Positions 32,263 to 41,690 of a stretch of 50,501 bases of DNA are shown here, one piece after another; position 1 is the stretch's first letter, and each line of letters starts with the position of its first letter. The notes beneath the pieces were generated by a model. It searched no databases, was not told where the DNA came from, and saw only the letters and a program-made list of their open reading frames with translations. Location: NCBI GenBank assembly GCA_022865215.1, contig JALIDP010000003.1, forward strand, positions 1 to 50,501. Reading direction: 5' to 3'. Source of the stretch: Candidatus Nanohalarchaeota archaeon QJJ-7. Lineage in GTDB: Archaea; Nanohalarchaeota; Nanosalinia; Nanosalinales; Nanohalalkaliarchaeaceae. A program made the position numbers and the translations under genes.

Positions 32263-32276
32263 TTTTACATGTAAAA
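32263..32276. promoter_or_regulatory. Perfect 14-base palindrome, candidate operator
   Basis: TTTTACATGTAAAA directly upstream of the MinD promoter, at the position of the BRE/activator site and touching the stop of the preceding gene. The winged helix of the MinD protein itself is a possible binder. Confidence 0.5.
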
Positions 32277-33029
32277 TCAGATTCCGCGCGTCATAATCAC
32301 ATGAAGAACTCCCCTGAGGTAGTCTATAGAACTATCAAATACCGGGACAAGGGGATGGAACCTATCAAACTCGTGTTCTCCAGTATAATAATACCTGCCC
32401 TCCGAATCAAACATTTCAACCGCCGCATCCTCGGATTTATCTATCTCGGGGCTGTAAGGTACTGCCACCTGTTCGTACCTCCCTGGGCTTTTGACCTGGA
32501 CCTGGCTGAACCTGCGGTCCGCCCGGCCCTCCACCGATAGGAAGAAAGACCCGACCCCTTCAGGTACAGCTATACCAAGGATCAGATCTTTCCCGTTCGC
32601 CCGGGACGAGACAACTTCGAAACCCTCCTCCCTCCCCACTGTAGATGTTCTGAACCGGTCCCTTACCACCTCTGAGGATTCAGGGCCGTATCGAAGAGTT
32701 ACGGACGCGTTCAGACTGCCATTATCTGGAGGACTGTAGAAGGCCAACTCCCGGGTAGCCCCTGACCCTGGTTCGAGTACGAATTCGTCCGACCACTTGC
32801 CGGCCCGGAGCTCGTCACCCACCACTTCAAGATGGAACCTCCCTACAAAGCTCTGGCTCCCTGTATTCATCGCTTCAACCAGCCAGACTTTCGGGCTCTC
32901 ATCACCCCCTGACTGGTTCAAGATATCTAGACTGGCGTTGAGAGAAGGCTGGACCTGAACGCCCACCTCGAATGCGACAGCAGAACTCGCCAGGAGGATA
33001 AACAGGGACAGGAGTACAATCCGTTTCAT
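32277..33029 (-). CDS. Secreted beta-rich protein
   Basis: 250 residues with a signal peptide (MKRIVLLSLFILLASSAVAF) and two beta domains: a CARDB-like one (KVWLVEAMNTGSQSFVGRFH; SVTLRYGPESS) and a second with FFLSVEGRADRRFSQV and YSPEIDKSEDAAVEMFDSEG. No second membrane segment is obvious; the C-terminal YLRGVLHVIMTRGI is weakly hydrophobic and could be an anchor. Last gene of the four-gene operon that begins at 40357. Confidence 0.72.
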   Translation of the reverse strand: MKRIVLLSLFILLASSAVAFEVGVQVQPSLNASLDILNQSGGDESPKVWLVEAMNTGSQSFVGRFHLEVVGDELRAGKWSDEFVLEPGSGATRELAFYSPPDNGSLNASVTLRYGPESSEVVRDRFRTSTVGREEGFEVVSSRANGKDLILGIAVPEGVGSFFLSVEGRADRRFSQVQVKSPGRYEQVAVPYSPEIDKSEDAAVEMFDSEGRYYYTGEHEFDRFHPLVPVFDSSIDYLRGVLHVIMTRGI

Positions 33030-33033
33030 CCTA

Positions 33034-33459
33034 TCACGTTAATCCATGTCTCTCGATGAACAGGTCTCCCCTGTAGTAGCCCTGGGAAGCGTTTTCAGGT
33101 TCGAACACCAGGGAAATGTTCCTAGCACCTCCTGATTCTATCCGGACGCTTTCATCAGGATCAATCGAGATATACTTGCTTATATTCCCCTCCACACTGA
33201 ACCGCATCTCCACAGGACCATCACCAGGATTCTCGAGCTCCAGCTGGCGTTCCGAACTCATCGCACCTCCTGGAAGAGTCCCGAAACCTATAGGCCTTTC
33301 ATCGGCAGCGAGCCCAACAGTAAGGTCTCCTCCAGAACCGTTTACCGTGCCTTCAAGGACGTAACTCTCCTCCATACGATAGCTTTCCCCTGCAATAAAC
33401 ATCCCCGCCGCAACCAGAGCTATCAGAACGGGGATCGCCACCAGTATACGTTTATCCAT
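33034..33459 (-). CDS. Small bitopic Ig-domain protein
   Basis: 141 residues: N-terminal membrane helix (ILVAIPVLIALVAAGMFIAG) and one Ig-like domain (RQLELENPGDGPVEMRFSV; GGARNISLVFEPENASQGYY). The pattern matches the NEW3/CARDB family of the neighbouring giant. Overlaps the gene upstream by eight bases and is four bases before the one downstream. Confidence 0.72.
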   Translation of the reverse strand: MDKRILVAIPVLIALVAAGMFIAGESYRMEESYVLEGTVNGSGGDLTVGLAADERPIGFGTLPGGAMSSERQLELENPGDGPVEMRFSVEGNISKYISIDPDESVRIESGGARNISLVFEPENASQGYYRGDLFIERHGLT

Positions 33460-34372
33460 CCTGAACCACCTTCCACACCACGAAGCTCATAACGGCCAGA
33501 AGGAATAAGAGGATTACGGTGGAAATCGGCATCCCTTTCTCCTCTCTATCACGGCGCTCCACCGCCCTTACAGATTCTTTCAACGAGATATCGGCTGTTT
33601 CACTGACTTCCCCCGTACCGTAGTCCGCAGCCACCCGGGCCTTGAACTCCTCCCTCCCTGCCGGGACCGACGTGGAGAACTTTCGGGTCTCACCCGGCGG
33701 GACCACCTTTTCATCCCTGCCGATATCCTCGGTACTGTTCTCTCCTTCAATCTTGAACCGTGTCTCTACCTCCATCGTAGCAGTCCCATTGTTGTAGAAA
33801 GAGGCCACCAGCTTCTCATCAGCCAACCTGGTCGACCCCGGTCTTAAACCTATAATTTTCCCTGATCTTGTAACCTCCCCTGGAACCCTGAATATCACGG
33901 GGAAGGAAGACGTTGATAGAAGGCTTAAACTACCACTGCCCTCTATATCAGGATCAGGGGTTATCAGGAGGACATGGTACCCCGGCTCCATATCGCCAGG
34001 GATATTGACAAGGAACTTGACATCCTTCCATCGAACGAATTCAGAACCTGCAGCACTCAGTTCCTGGTCCTGTTCTTCTATAGCCCCCTCACCTCTCAGC
34101 ATCTCCACACATTCAGCACACGACTGTGCGGAGAAGCTCCCTGACTTGGATGATTTGAACCGGTTGAAATCTCTTAATGAACCTCTCTCAGTCCTTATAT
34201 CTATCTCAACTTTCTCGGAGGAGAGCACACGGAAATCACCATAGAACGTTGATCCCGGATCCTGAACCCCTTCTTCAAGATGGGTAGGAGAAACAGCGAA
34301 CTGCAACGAGGCCCCTGCAGGCACCACCAAACCCAGTGCAGCGATTAACATAGCCAGGCGGACATCGAACAT
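33452..34372 (-). CDS. Surface protein with C-terminal membrane anchor (COG1470-like)
   Basis: 306 residues. Signal peptide (MLIAALGLVVPAGASLQF), an Ig-like domain that starts FAVSPTHLEEGVQDPGSTFY (like DUF916/pilus-chaperone-type domains), a Cys pair (AQSCAECVEM, a CxxC), then a second beta domain (VASFYNNGTATMEVETRFKI) and a membrane helix (about 283-302). The CxxC on the outside could be a target of the DsbA proteins. The ATG directly follows the TAG of the giant gene (TAGATG). Confidence 0.75.
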   Translation of the reverse strand: MFDVRLAMLIAALGLVVPAGASLQFAVSPTHLEEGVQDPGSTFYGDFRVLSSEKVEIDIRTERGSLRDFNRFKSSKSGSFSAQSCAECVEMLRGEGAIEEQDQELSAAGSEFVRWKDVKFLVNIPGDMEPGYHVLLITPDPDIEGSGSLSLLSTSSFPVIFRVPGEVTRSGKIIGLRPGSTRLADEKLVASFYNNGTATMEVETRFKIEGENSTEDIGRDEKVVPPGETRKFSTSVPAGREEFKARVAADYGTGEVSETADISLKESVRAVERRDREEKGMPISTVILLFLLAVMSFVVWKVVQDG

Positions 34373-37300
34373 CTAGCTCTCCTCCAGCTGGCTATTGATA
34401 CGCCTGAGTTTATCTTCTGCCGAAGATTTGAGCTCTTCGTAGGTAGCGTCTTCCATTATCTCTTCCTCGTGTTGGGCATCGAGCAGCTCTATCAGCCTCT
34501 TTGTCTTCCTTTTCTCCTCTTTCAGCTCTTCCTGTTCCTTGATACGGCGCTTGTGCATCTCACGGAAGACGTCCCGGAAGCGATGCTGGGCGCCCTCGAG
34601 AGGGCTCACCCCCCGGAATCTGAAGGCATAAACCAGTAAAAGGATGATAACCGCGAAGACAATCGCTCCCACCGCCAGGGGCAGGATATCAAACGGTTTC
34701 CTTGTTTCGGGAACCTCTATCCTCTCTATAGCTGTCTCCGCCTCACCGATAAGGCCCTCGGCCTCGGATATAGACTGCATCGCTTTCTCGAACTCCTCAT
34801 CCTGCAAGCTCTCGTTGGCGTTCTGGATAGTGACCTCGATCTCCTGCACCATCGTCTCGACCCCTGAAACATCGGCCCCCTCCTCCTGGAGCGCTTCCAT
34901 CCGTACCTTTACCTCCTCAAGTCTCTCCCCGAGCCTCTGGATATCTTCCCGGATCTTGGCCTCCATGGACCGGAAAACACTTATATCGACAGGTTGCTGT
35001 CCGGAGGCCAGGTTGGATGTCGCCAGGATAGTACCGTTATAATCTCTGCGCTCCGCGTCCTTCGAGGGCTCGAAACTTACAGTGAACGTAGTGGTCTCCT
35101 GGACAGGAAGTGAAACAGGGTCGGCAGGATCTACAGATACCCATCCCGACGGCACTCCTACCACGTTCGTGGTAAGGTTCTCCAGTTCTGTTTCACCCGT
35201 GTTTGCGATAGTGATCGAGTTATATGTCGAGACACCTCTCGCCAGGTTCAGTTCTTCCGGTGCATCTATGATAGAGAGGTTAGTCTGCAGTGGTTCAGGT
35301 TCAGGTTCTTCGGGAGGAACCTCTTTCTCTACCGTCTCGGTCTCCTCTTCAACCGTCACTTCATCCTCTTCCTCTACTGCTTCCTCCACTTTGAAGGTTG
35401 AAGATGCGGTTGCGGGCTCTATAGAAGAGTCCAGGGGCTCCACCTTCGCGTTCAGTTTATAAGTTCCGGGCGGCTGGTCCCCGAATATGAAAACGTTCCT
35501 TGGAATGGTGAGGTTCTTCCCTGCCTCCGTGTAGACAGTTTCCGAGACGTAAGAATACTCCGTGCCGTTCTTTGTCACCCAGTAGGTGAGCTTGGAGTCC
35601 CCTGACTCCGTACCCATATTTATGATAGTAACGTTGAAATCCAGGAACTCGCCCTGCTTCTCGGTAAATTCAAGAGGGCTGAGCCGTATGTCGAACGGGC
35701 CAGTAGCTACTTCATCTGTCGCCATCCGGAACGACTGGAACCGGACAGCTTTATCGCCATCGTTCTCCACCACCAGCTTGGTCCAGTAGATACCCTTCTC
35801 CGGATCTTCAGGTAACTCCCAGAACGTTGAATAGAGTCCTTTCCCTCTTTTCTGGACATCCGTCTGGTTGAAATTCTTGAAAACCTCTCCTGAAGACTCG
35901 TAAACAGTTATATTCATCATATCCGCGTTTACCCGGTTCTCGCCCTTGTAAAGCGATACATAGGTGGTGAAGTTCGCTCCCCCGTACCACACACTTCCCG
36001 CGTCCCATCTCACCTTGAAGTCTCCTGCCTCACCGACAGCGAATGTCGAAGAGGCGTTCTCCTCCTCGGTCCTGTTCGTTACAGGATCGTACCATTCAGC
36101 CTCGGCTTCGAGGTCATAGATCCCTAGAGGGGCATCGTCAGCGAGATCGAACGTGGGCCTCGGATCGATATAACCCTCGTTTACCTCTGGAGACGTTGTG
36201 AACGGGTTCGACTGCTCCAGCGGCAGCTGGAAGTTATCGGACTTCCATATCGTCAGGTTGACAGACGCTCCTCCGATACCGTCACCGAAGAAGTCCTCCA
36301 GCCGGTAGCTTATCGAGCCCTCATCTCCTCTATCATAGTTCTCAAAGAGCGTCTCCAGTTCCGTGGACAGCTTCGCAGCGATTTTGAAAGAATCTGTAGA
36401 AAACCCGTCGTTCCCGAGAGTATCGTTTGCCGTCACGTTTACTGTGTAATTCCCTCGGAAGGTGGTGTTGGCGAGAGGGTCGGAAGTACCGTTAGGGTAA
36501 TAGAGCCCCCATTTCGAACTTTCAGAGGAGACGTTCGTGAGGTTCTCCACCCGTCTCATATTGGACATCACAGATACGTTACCGGGCTGCGTTACGTTGG
36601 CGCGCACCTGGTCGAGAGGGAAACCGGAAGTGGCGGTAACATTCGCGAGAATCTCCAAAGTGTCGTTCTGCCTTGCCAGGTAGGGGTCCATCGTGATATT
36701 GATCTTTGGAGCAACCGCCGGCAATACAGTAACATCCAGCTCCCTCCACCGCACAGCAGACTCTTTGAGGGTCGATATGTTGTAATTGGCGTTGTGCACC
36801 TCTTCCTCTACCCCTGTAACATTGTAGGTCATATTGAACCTTTCAGAGGAACCGAACGGCACAGAGAAGTTCCGGGGTTCGGGAGCTGTATTGTTCGCCT
36901 CTTCAGGAGATATCGTTATGTTAAGACCGGTGTTACCGGTATTGTTTACCGTCGGTCGACAGGCGACCCCTACCGCAGGGTCGCTGCTGGTCTCACAGCT
37001 CAGGGGATCGAGAGACCAGCTCCGTGTCTCAGGAACTGTTACATCCAATGTTAGAAGGTCATGGCTTCCGCTCGATGATGCGTTCAGAGTTCCAGTATAT
37101 TCTCCTGCAGGGAATCTGGAGGGCACTGAAACGTTCACGGTAACGCTCCGGTTCTCTCCCGGCTCTATCGCGGATATGTTCGATGGTGAGAATTCTGTGG
37201 TAAAGTTGTCGCATACCGCTCCCGAACCTTCGATACAGGAGAAATCGGTGTTCGAAACATTGACATTTCCAAGAGACTCCAGAGTAAAGTTCCCGAGGTT

Positions 37301-40300
37301 ATCCTCAGAGTTCACCGGCACACTACCGTTTACAACGTCCTCTATCACTTTGAGGACAGGATTCTCCTCTACCACGGCAGTTAATGTGTCCGAGGAGTTC
37401 TCCAGGCCCCCGTCAGGGTTGATCCACTCACTGCTCGCCGTCAACGAGTAGTTCCCGGGCTCAGTGGCGTTCGGTACCTCCGGGAAGAACGTACGGGTAC
37501 AGGACTCTGAGATGTTCAGGTCTCCACACTGCCTGGCAGATACATTAGCCCCCCATCCCGGCGGAAGGGAGACACTTGCGTTCGTTGAGAAGGCGAACGC
37601 CTGGTCTGGGTATGATGGGTCTATGTTGGTGGAATTGGATTTGAAATCCAGAGTTTCCCCATGAGCCAGTGTGACGTTTTCCGCGGTTATATTCCCTGGA
37701 GGTATAGTACTGGTAGAAACATCTGTCTCACCTATAACATCCACAGATACGTTTAGATTATCGAACCTCCTGTCGGACGAGACGTTCAGTGTCCCGTTGT
37801 ACAGCCCGGGATCGTATCTCTTGGGAACGTGCACTGAAACGCTCACAGACCGGTTTTCCCCAGGTCGAATGGTGGAGATGTTCTCGGGTGAGAACCTGGT
37901 CGAAAAGTTCTCACACACCTGTCCGGATTCCGGAGAACAGGTGAAGTTCACGTTCGACAGGTTTGTGTTACCCAGCGAACGGACGGTGAACTCTCCCACC
38001 GTCTCCGACCTACCACCACCGAAATCCGCCGATATAGAATCCTTCGAGACGTTTATCACAGGGTTTTCCAGCACCTCTACAGGGAACGAATCGTTGGTCT
38101 CGTTCGAAGAATCATCGGGGTTCACCCATTCTGCAGAAGTGTTCACCTTGAAGTTCCCGGGAGACGTGCTCTCAGGTATCTTGGCGGAAAGGTTCCTGCT
38201 GCAGAACTCTCCAGGTCTTAAATCCCCGCACTGTATCGTCGAGGTGTTCAGCGTCCAGTTCTCCGGATGGGTGAAACTGGCGTTAGTGCTGTAGGCGGTA
38301 CCGTTCTCCGGGTTGGAAAAGTTAGCCAGGAAGGTGAAGTTCTGGGAATCCCGAAGTGAGATGTTCCCTGCCTCGAACGATGAGGGGAAGAAAGAGGTGT
38401 CCAGGACTACCTTCGCCACCTCTGATGTTATAACACTCGTATCATTACCCAGATTGCCGGAACGTGTTCCGTTACATGCCAGAGTGTGGTCTCCAGATGG
38501 TGAAGGAGCTGTGAAGTTGATACTGTATATACCGTTCCCGAACTCCGAGACGTTCTCGATCTCTGATCCGTCGATGCTGCACCGGGCCTCGGCTCCTTCT
38601 ATCCTTTTGTCCTGCCGGAAGGTCTCCAGTGTAAGATTGGCCTTCACCACTTTACCTATTACCTCCACCGGGTCCGCCACCGTCAGGTTCGCGAAGTACT
38701 CGTCGGTCACAGTGAAACGCGAAGTGTGGTGATCGAGATCGATGGACTCGTTGGTCTCCGCGGAAACGTTGAGGGTCCATTCCCCGACGTTCGAATCGGT
38801 TCCCAACTGATATTGTCCGTCCCAGAGCGCCCATGAACCTGTACCGTCGTTCGACAGTATGCGCGTTACGTCATCTGTATCCGTCGAGGTGTTCATATCC
38901 AGGACCGCTGAGACGTTGGAGGTGACGTTGAAAGGGTCGCTCGTGATGTTCCCTAGGAGCCGAACATTCTCCCCGCGGTTGTAGACTGTCTCGTTCGTTG
39001 ACGCCTCTACAGTCGCGGAATAAGTATCAGTATCCTTCTGCACCACTGACGGCTGGTTCTGGAACATCCTGGTCAGTTCTACCGCAAACTGGTTTATACC
39101 GTCCCCTAAAACGGTTCCTCCTGGAGAGAAAAACGTGGTCTGGGAGAACGAATCTCCAGGCTGGAGGGTGACCGGAGACATGTTCATACCCGCCCTGAAA
39201 CGGTTATCCGGGAGATCGTGGGTTGTGGCCAGGAAGTCTCCTCCTTGCTCATTTAGGTTCATGAGACCCACGAAGATGTTCGGTCCATCGTCCCGCGGGT
39301 GCACCCATGAGAAAGGATCTGTAGAGTTCGTTACATCACTGATAGGTCTGTTCCCTGACAGGGTCCGGTTGACATCGACCGCCAGTCCTCCGCCGGGAGT
39401 GGATTCTATCGTTAGATCCGAATCGTCGACGTTCTCCACAGTCTGCTCTATCTTTGCGTACCCGACCTCGTCACTCCCGGTAGTGCCTGAGAGGTTGTAG
39501 AACCTGTACTTCTTTGTAACTTTCAGCCGTTGACTCTGATCCGGGATCCCGTAAAAGTCCTGGAAACCGCGCTGTGTGACCGTCAACCTTAGAGGTCCTG
39601 TAGTGAACGAAACGTTGTGCGACAGGTTGAATGTGAAGTCGTGGGTCCCGTTGGTGTACTCGATGTACTCTGCAGTTCTCGCTCCCTTATCTACAGACAT
39701 TATAGGGTCTCCGTAAAGTCCAGAGTACGACTGAGCACGTACTAGGCCAGACGTGTTATCTCCGCGTTCCGTGTCCACCGTATAGTTGAACTTGGAGGTG
39801 TTGACAGTGAACTGTTCCCCTCCCTCACTATACTCGATCGAAGTAGGGAAGGAAACCCCGGGTTTCTCCCCGTGGTCCTTGCTGTCGAAATAGACGAAGA
39901 AATAACGGGTGGTTCCTCCCGTTGTAGTGCCGTTGAGCATGAAGGTGAGGGTTCCGTGGGCGTTGGTAGAGACGTTGTATCCACTTCCCTCGTCGAACTG
40001 GTAGGGGACCTCGTGCATCTTATCTCCCTGAGGACCGTACTCGAACACGCGGACCGAAGACCTGTCGAAGTCCCCAGTGTTGTTCTCCCCCTCCAGAAGG
40101 GCTGTAAAGTTCATCTGACGTTCTATCGGCCAGTTCTCTGTATCCGTATCAGCGGTTATCTCGAACCCGACACGGTGCCTCCAAGTAGTGTTGTGCCACT
40201 CGAACTCGGTAGTTTCCGCCGCGCCCACGAAGATAGCGGTTATCACAGATAGAGACATCAAAAGCAGCAACGCGAGGAGTATCTTGAAGGTTCGGGCAGA

Positions 40301-40357
40301 GAGATCCAGTGACGGAAGCTCTCCTTCCAGATTGTGAAGATAGGTGTAGTTTCTCAC
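34373..40357 (-). CDS. Giant surface protein with DUF2341-like N-domain, NEW3-type repeats and cytoplasmic coiled coil
   Basis: 1,994 residues from GTG 40357, with GGAGGG before it. N-terminal membrane helix (24-46), a DUF2341-like beta domain opening W-x4-W-R-H, then Ig/NEW3-type domains including two tandem units of about 240 residues each with the Cys pairs QCGDLRPGEFC and QCGDLNISESC, and further CARDB-like domains near KQGEFLDFNVTIINMG. A Glu/Pro-rich hinge (VEEEDEVTVEEETE), one more Ig domain, a helical hairpin (about 1800-1875), a membrane helix at 1891-1912 and a charged coiled-coil tail (1913-1994) follow. Heavily loaded with Asn-x-Ser/Thr. Likely the main external stalk or adhesin; the tail faces the cytoplasm. 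Confidence 0.85.
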   Translation of the reverse strand: MRNYTYLHNLEGELPSLDLSARTFKILLALLLLMSLSVITAIFVGAAETTEFEWHNTTWRHRVGFEITADTDTENWPIERQMNFTALLEGENNTGDFDRSSVRVFEYGPQGDKMHEVPYQFDEGSGYNVSTNAHGTLTFMLNGTTTGGTTRYFFVYFDSKDHGEKPGVSFPTSIEYSEGGEQFTVNTSKFNYTVDTERGDNTSGLVRAQSYSGLYGDPIMSVDKGARTAEYIEYTNGTHDFTFNLSHNVSFTTGPLRLTVTQRGFQDFYGIPDQSQRLKVTKKYRFYNLSGTTGSDEVGYAKIEQTVENVDDSDLTIESTPGGGLAVDVNRTLSGNRPISDVTNSTDPFSWVHPRDDGPNIFVGLMNLNEQGGDFLATTHDLPDNRFRAGMNMSPVTLQPGDSFSQTTFFSPGGTVLGDGINQFAVELTRMFQNQPSVVQKDTDTYSATVEASTNETVYNRGENVRLLGNITSDPFNVTSNVSAVLDMNTSTDTDDVTRILSNDGTGSWALWDGQYQLGTDSNVGEWTLNVSAETNESIDLDHHTSRFTVTDEYFANLTVADPVEVIGKVVKANLTLETFRQDKRIEGAEARCSIDGSEIENVSEFGNGIYSINFTAPSPSGDHTLACNGTRSGNLGNDTSVITSEVAKVVLDTSFFPSSFEAGNISLRDSQNFTFLANFSNPENGTAYSTNASFTHPENWTLNTSTIQCGDLRPGEFCSRNLSAKIPESTSPGNFKVNTSAEWVNPDDSSNETNDSFPVEVLENPVINVSKDSISADFGGGRSETVGEFTVRSLGNTNLSNVNFTCSPESGQVCENFSTRFSPENISTIRPGENRSVSVSVHVPKRYDPGLYNGTLNVSSDRRFDNLNVSVDVIGETDVSTSTIPPGNITAENVTLAHGETLDFKSNSTNIDPSYPDQAFAFSTNASVSLPPGWGANVSARQCGDLNISESCTRTFFPEVPNATEPGNYSLTASSEWINPDGGLENSSDTLTAVVEENPVLKVIEDVVNGSVPVNSEDNLGNFTLESLGNVNVSNTDFSCIEGSGAVCDNFTTEFSPSNISAIEPGENRSVTVNVSVPSRFPAGEYTGTLNASSSGSHDLLTLDVTVPETRSWSLDPLSCETSSDPAVGVACRPTVNNTGNTGLNITISPEEANNTAPEPRNFSVPFGSSERFNMTYNVTGVEEEVHNANYNISTLKESAVRWRELDVTVLPAVAPKINITMDPYLARQNDTLEILANVTATSGFPLDQVRANVTQPGNVSVMSNMRRVENLTNVSSESSKWGLYYPNGTSDPLANTTFRGNYTVNVTANDTLGNDGFSTDSFKIAAKLSTELETLFENYDRGDEGSISYRLEDFFGDGIGGASVNLTIWKSDNFQLPLEQSNPFTTSPEVNEGYIDPRPTFDLADDAPLGIYDLEAEAEWYDPVTNRTEEENASSTFAVGEAGDFKVRWDAGSVWYGGANFTTYVSLYKGENRVNADMMNITVYESSGEVFKNFNQTDVQKRGKGLYSTFWELPEDPEKGIYWTKLVVENDGDKAVRFQSFRMATDEVATGPFDIRLSPLEFTEKQGEFLDFNVTIINMGTESGDSKLTYWVTKNGTEYSYVSETVYTEAGKNLTIPRNVFIFGDQPPGTYKLNAKVEPLDSSIEPATASSTFKVEEAVEEEDEVTVEEETETVEKEVPPEEPEPEPLQTNLSIIDAPEELNLARGVSTYNSITIANTGETELENLTTNVVGVPSGWVSVDPADPVSLPVQETTTFTVSFEPSKDAERRDYNGTILATSNLASGQQPVDISVFRSMEAKIREDIQRLGERLEEVKVRMEALQEEGADVSGVETMVQEIEVTIQNANESLQDEEFEKAMQSISEAEGLIGEAETAIERIEVPETRKPFDILPLAVGAIVFAVIILLLVYAFRFRGVSPLEGAQHRFRDVFREMHKRRIKEQEELKEEKRKTKRLIELLDAQHEEEIMEDATYEELKSSAEDKLRRINSQLEES

Positions 40358-40401
40358 GATTACCCTCCGGAATGGCGCAGCTGTTTGATATATCTCTCGC
40401 C

Positions 40402-40413
40402 TTGTATAAAAGG
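40402..40413 (-). promoter_or_regulatory. TATA-like element upstream of the giant surface-protein operon
   Basis: CCCTTTTATACAA on the minus strand, 45-56 bases before the GTG at 40357, leaving room for the GGAGGG ribosome site. On the plus strand it reads TATAAAAG, but no plus-strand gene starts close by. Confidence 0.45.
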
Positions 40414-40483
40414 GTTCTGGACCTTTCTAAGCCGTTAATCGGCGGAAATTCTGATAGAACCCCTTCAACATCATCTCCACAAC

Positions 40484-40493
40484 CTATTTAATT
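40484..40493 (+). promoter_or_regulatory. TATA element for the coiled-coil gene at 40527
   Basis: CTATTTAATT, 34-43 bases before the ATG at 40527; AGGAG lies six bases before that ATG. Confidence 0.55.
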
Positions 40494-40526
40494 GGGAAGA
40501 AGTCTATATTCAGGATAGGAGTTACC

Positions 40527-41645
40527 ATGGACTTCGACAGCTTCCGGACCATATTCTCTGCCGAAGAAAGTAGTGGAGAGCAGGAAAATTCTGCTGAAAA
40601 TCGCGACCTGGCAACCGGCAGTGTTGACGCCCAGCTATCCAAGCTGGAGAACAGGCAGATAGAACTGGAGAAGAGACTGGAAGAGATCGCTGTCGACACG
40701 ACTTTCGACAGGGAATGGGTCAACAACCAGATCGAGCACGTGGAGGACAAGCTGAAGAACACCGCCATCGAGGAGAAGGTGGACAGGACCCGTCTCAGGG
40801 AGCAACTCGACGAGATCCAGGAGACAACAGCCCGTGAGGCGATGGTAGAGGAAGAGTTCGAGAGGATGAAAGATAATCTCGATGATCTTGCGACTTCTCT
40901 GAGGAACGACATAGAAGATATGAGAGAGATGTTAGGCAGACTCCAGGATGACAAGGTCGATGGAGAAGATTTCGAGAACCTTGAAGCACAGGTCTCGGAG
41001 GTGGAGAGGAGCCAGGAGGAGCTCTATGAAAAGATAGAACAGCAGTCCAAAAAGGAAGAACTGGAAGAGGTAAAAGACACCGTTTCTGGGCTGGAAGACA
41101 CCCAAAAGAGCCTCTCAGCCGATGTTGAAGGCCTGGATAGGTCTCTGGACAGGATTGAAAACCTTGAAGAAGAAGTCCAGGAACTCCGGGAAAAGGCATT
41201 AACCCCCGGACAACTGGAGGAAGAACTCCATAAGATCAAAGATGCAGTCATGGACGATATATCCTCTCGCCTGGAGCATTACGTTACTTCTGAAGAGCTT
41301 ACAGGTACTGTCGAGGATGAGCTGGAGGAATTCCGTCTCAGACTGGATGAGCAGACAGAGGCACTGAACTCCATGAACCAGGTCAGGAACCGGGTCAAGG
41401 GGCTGGAAGATAAGGTCGAGGAAGTCGGATCAAAACAGGAAGCTCTCGAGGAAGAGACATTCAAGGTCGGACGGGAAGTCGAGGATATAGACGAGGTCGA
41501 GGAAGACCTCCGGGAACTCGCGGGACAGGTAGAGGAAGTTCAGTCATCGATGGAAGGATACGCGCGCCAGGAGGAGATAGAGAAGTTGAGAGATAGTATA
41601 AAGGAACTATCCGATCTTACACTGAAGATTGCCGATCAGGTATAG
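40527..41645 (+). CDS. Long coiled-coil protein
   Basis: 372 residues, almost all heptad-like Leu/Glu/Lys/Arg sequence (for example NRQIELEKRLEEIAVDTTF; VERSQEELYEKIEQQSKKEE), no membrane segment, strongly acidic. Resembles SMC-arm or tropomyosin-like rods but has no ATPase heads. Followed by a MinD-like ATPase gene on the same strand 45 bases later, which has its own TATA element. Likely a cytoplasmic scaffold of the surface machine. Translation beginning MDFDSFRTIFSAEES has no coil and may be a docking end. Confidence 0.75.
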   Translation: MDFDSFRTIFSAEESSGEQENSAENRDLATGSVDAQLSKLENRQIELEKRLEEIAVDTTFDREWVNNQIEHVEDKLKNTAIEEKVDRTRLREQLDEIQETTAREAMVEEEFERMKDNLDDLATSLRNDIEDMREMLGRLQDDKVDGEDFENLEAQVSEVERSQEELYEKIEQQSKKEELEEVKDTVSGLEDTQKSLSADVEGLDRSLDRIENLEEEVQELREKALTPGQLEEELHKIKDAVMDDISSRLEHYVTSEELTGTVEDELEEFRLRLDEQTEALNSMNQVRNRVKGLEDKVEEVGSKQEALEEETFKVGREVEDIDEVEEDLRELAGQVEEVQSSMEGYARQEEIEKLRDSIKELSDLTLKIADQV

Positions 41646-41658
41646 CACAATCGTAAGA

Positions 41659-41669
41659 CTATTTAATAT
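41659..41669 (+). promoter_or_regulatory. TATA element for MinD-like ATPase 2
   Basis: CTATTTAATAT, 22-32 bases before the ATG at 41691. Confidence 0.6.
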
Positions 41670-41690
41670 CCAGCCCCTCTTAACCCTTGA

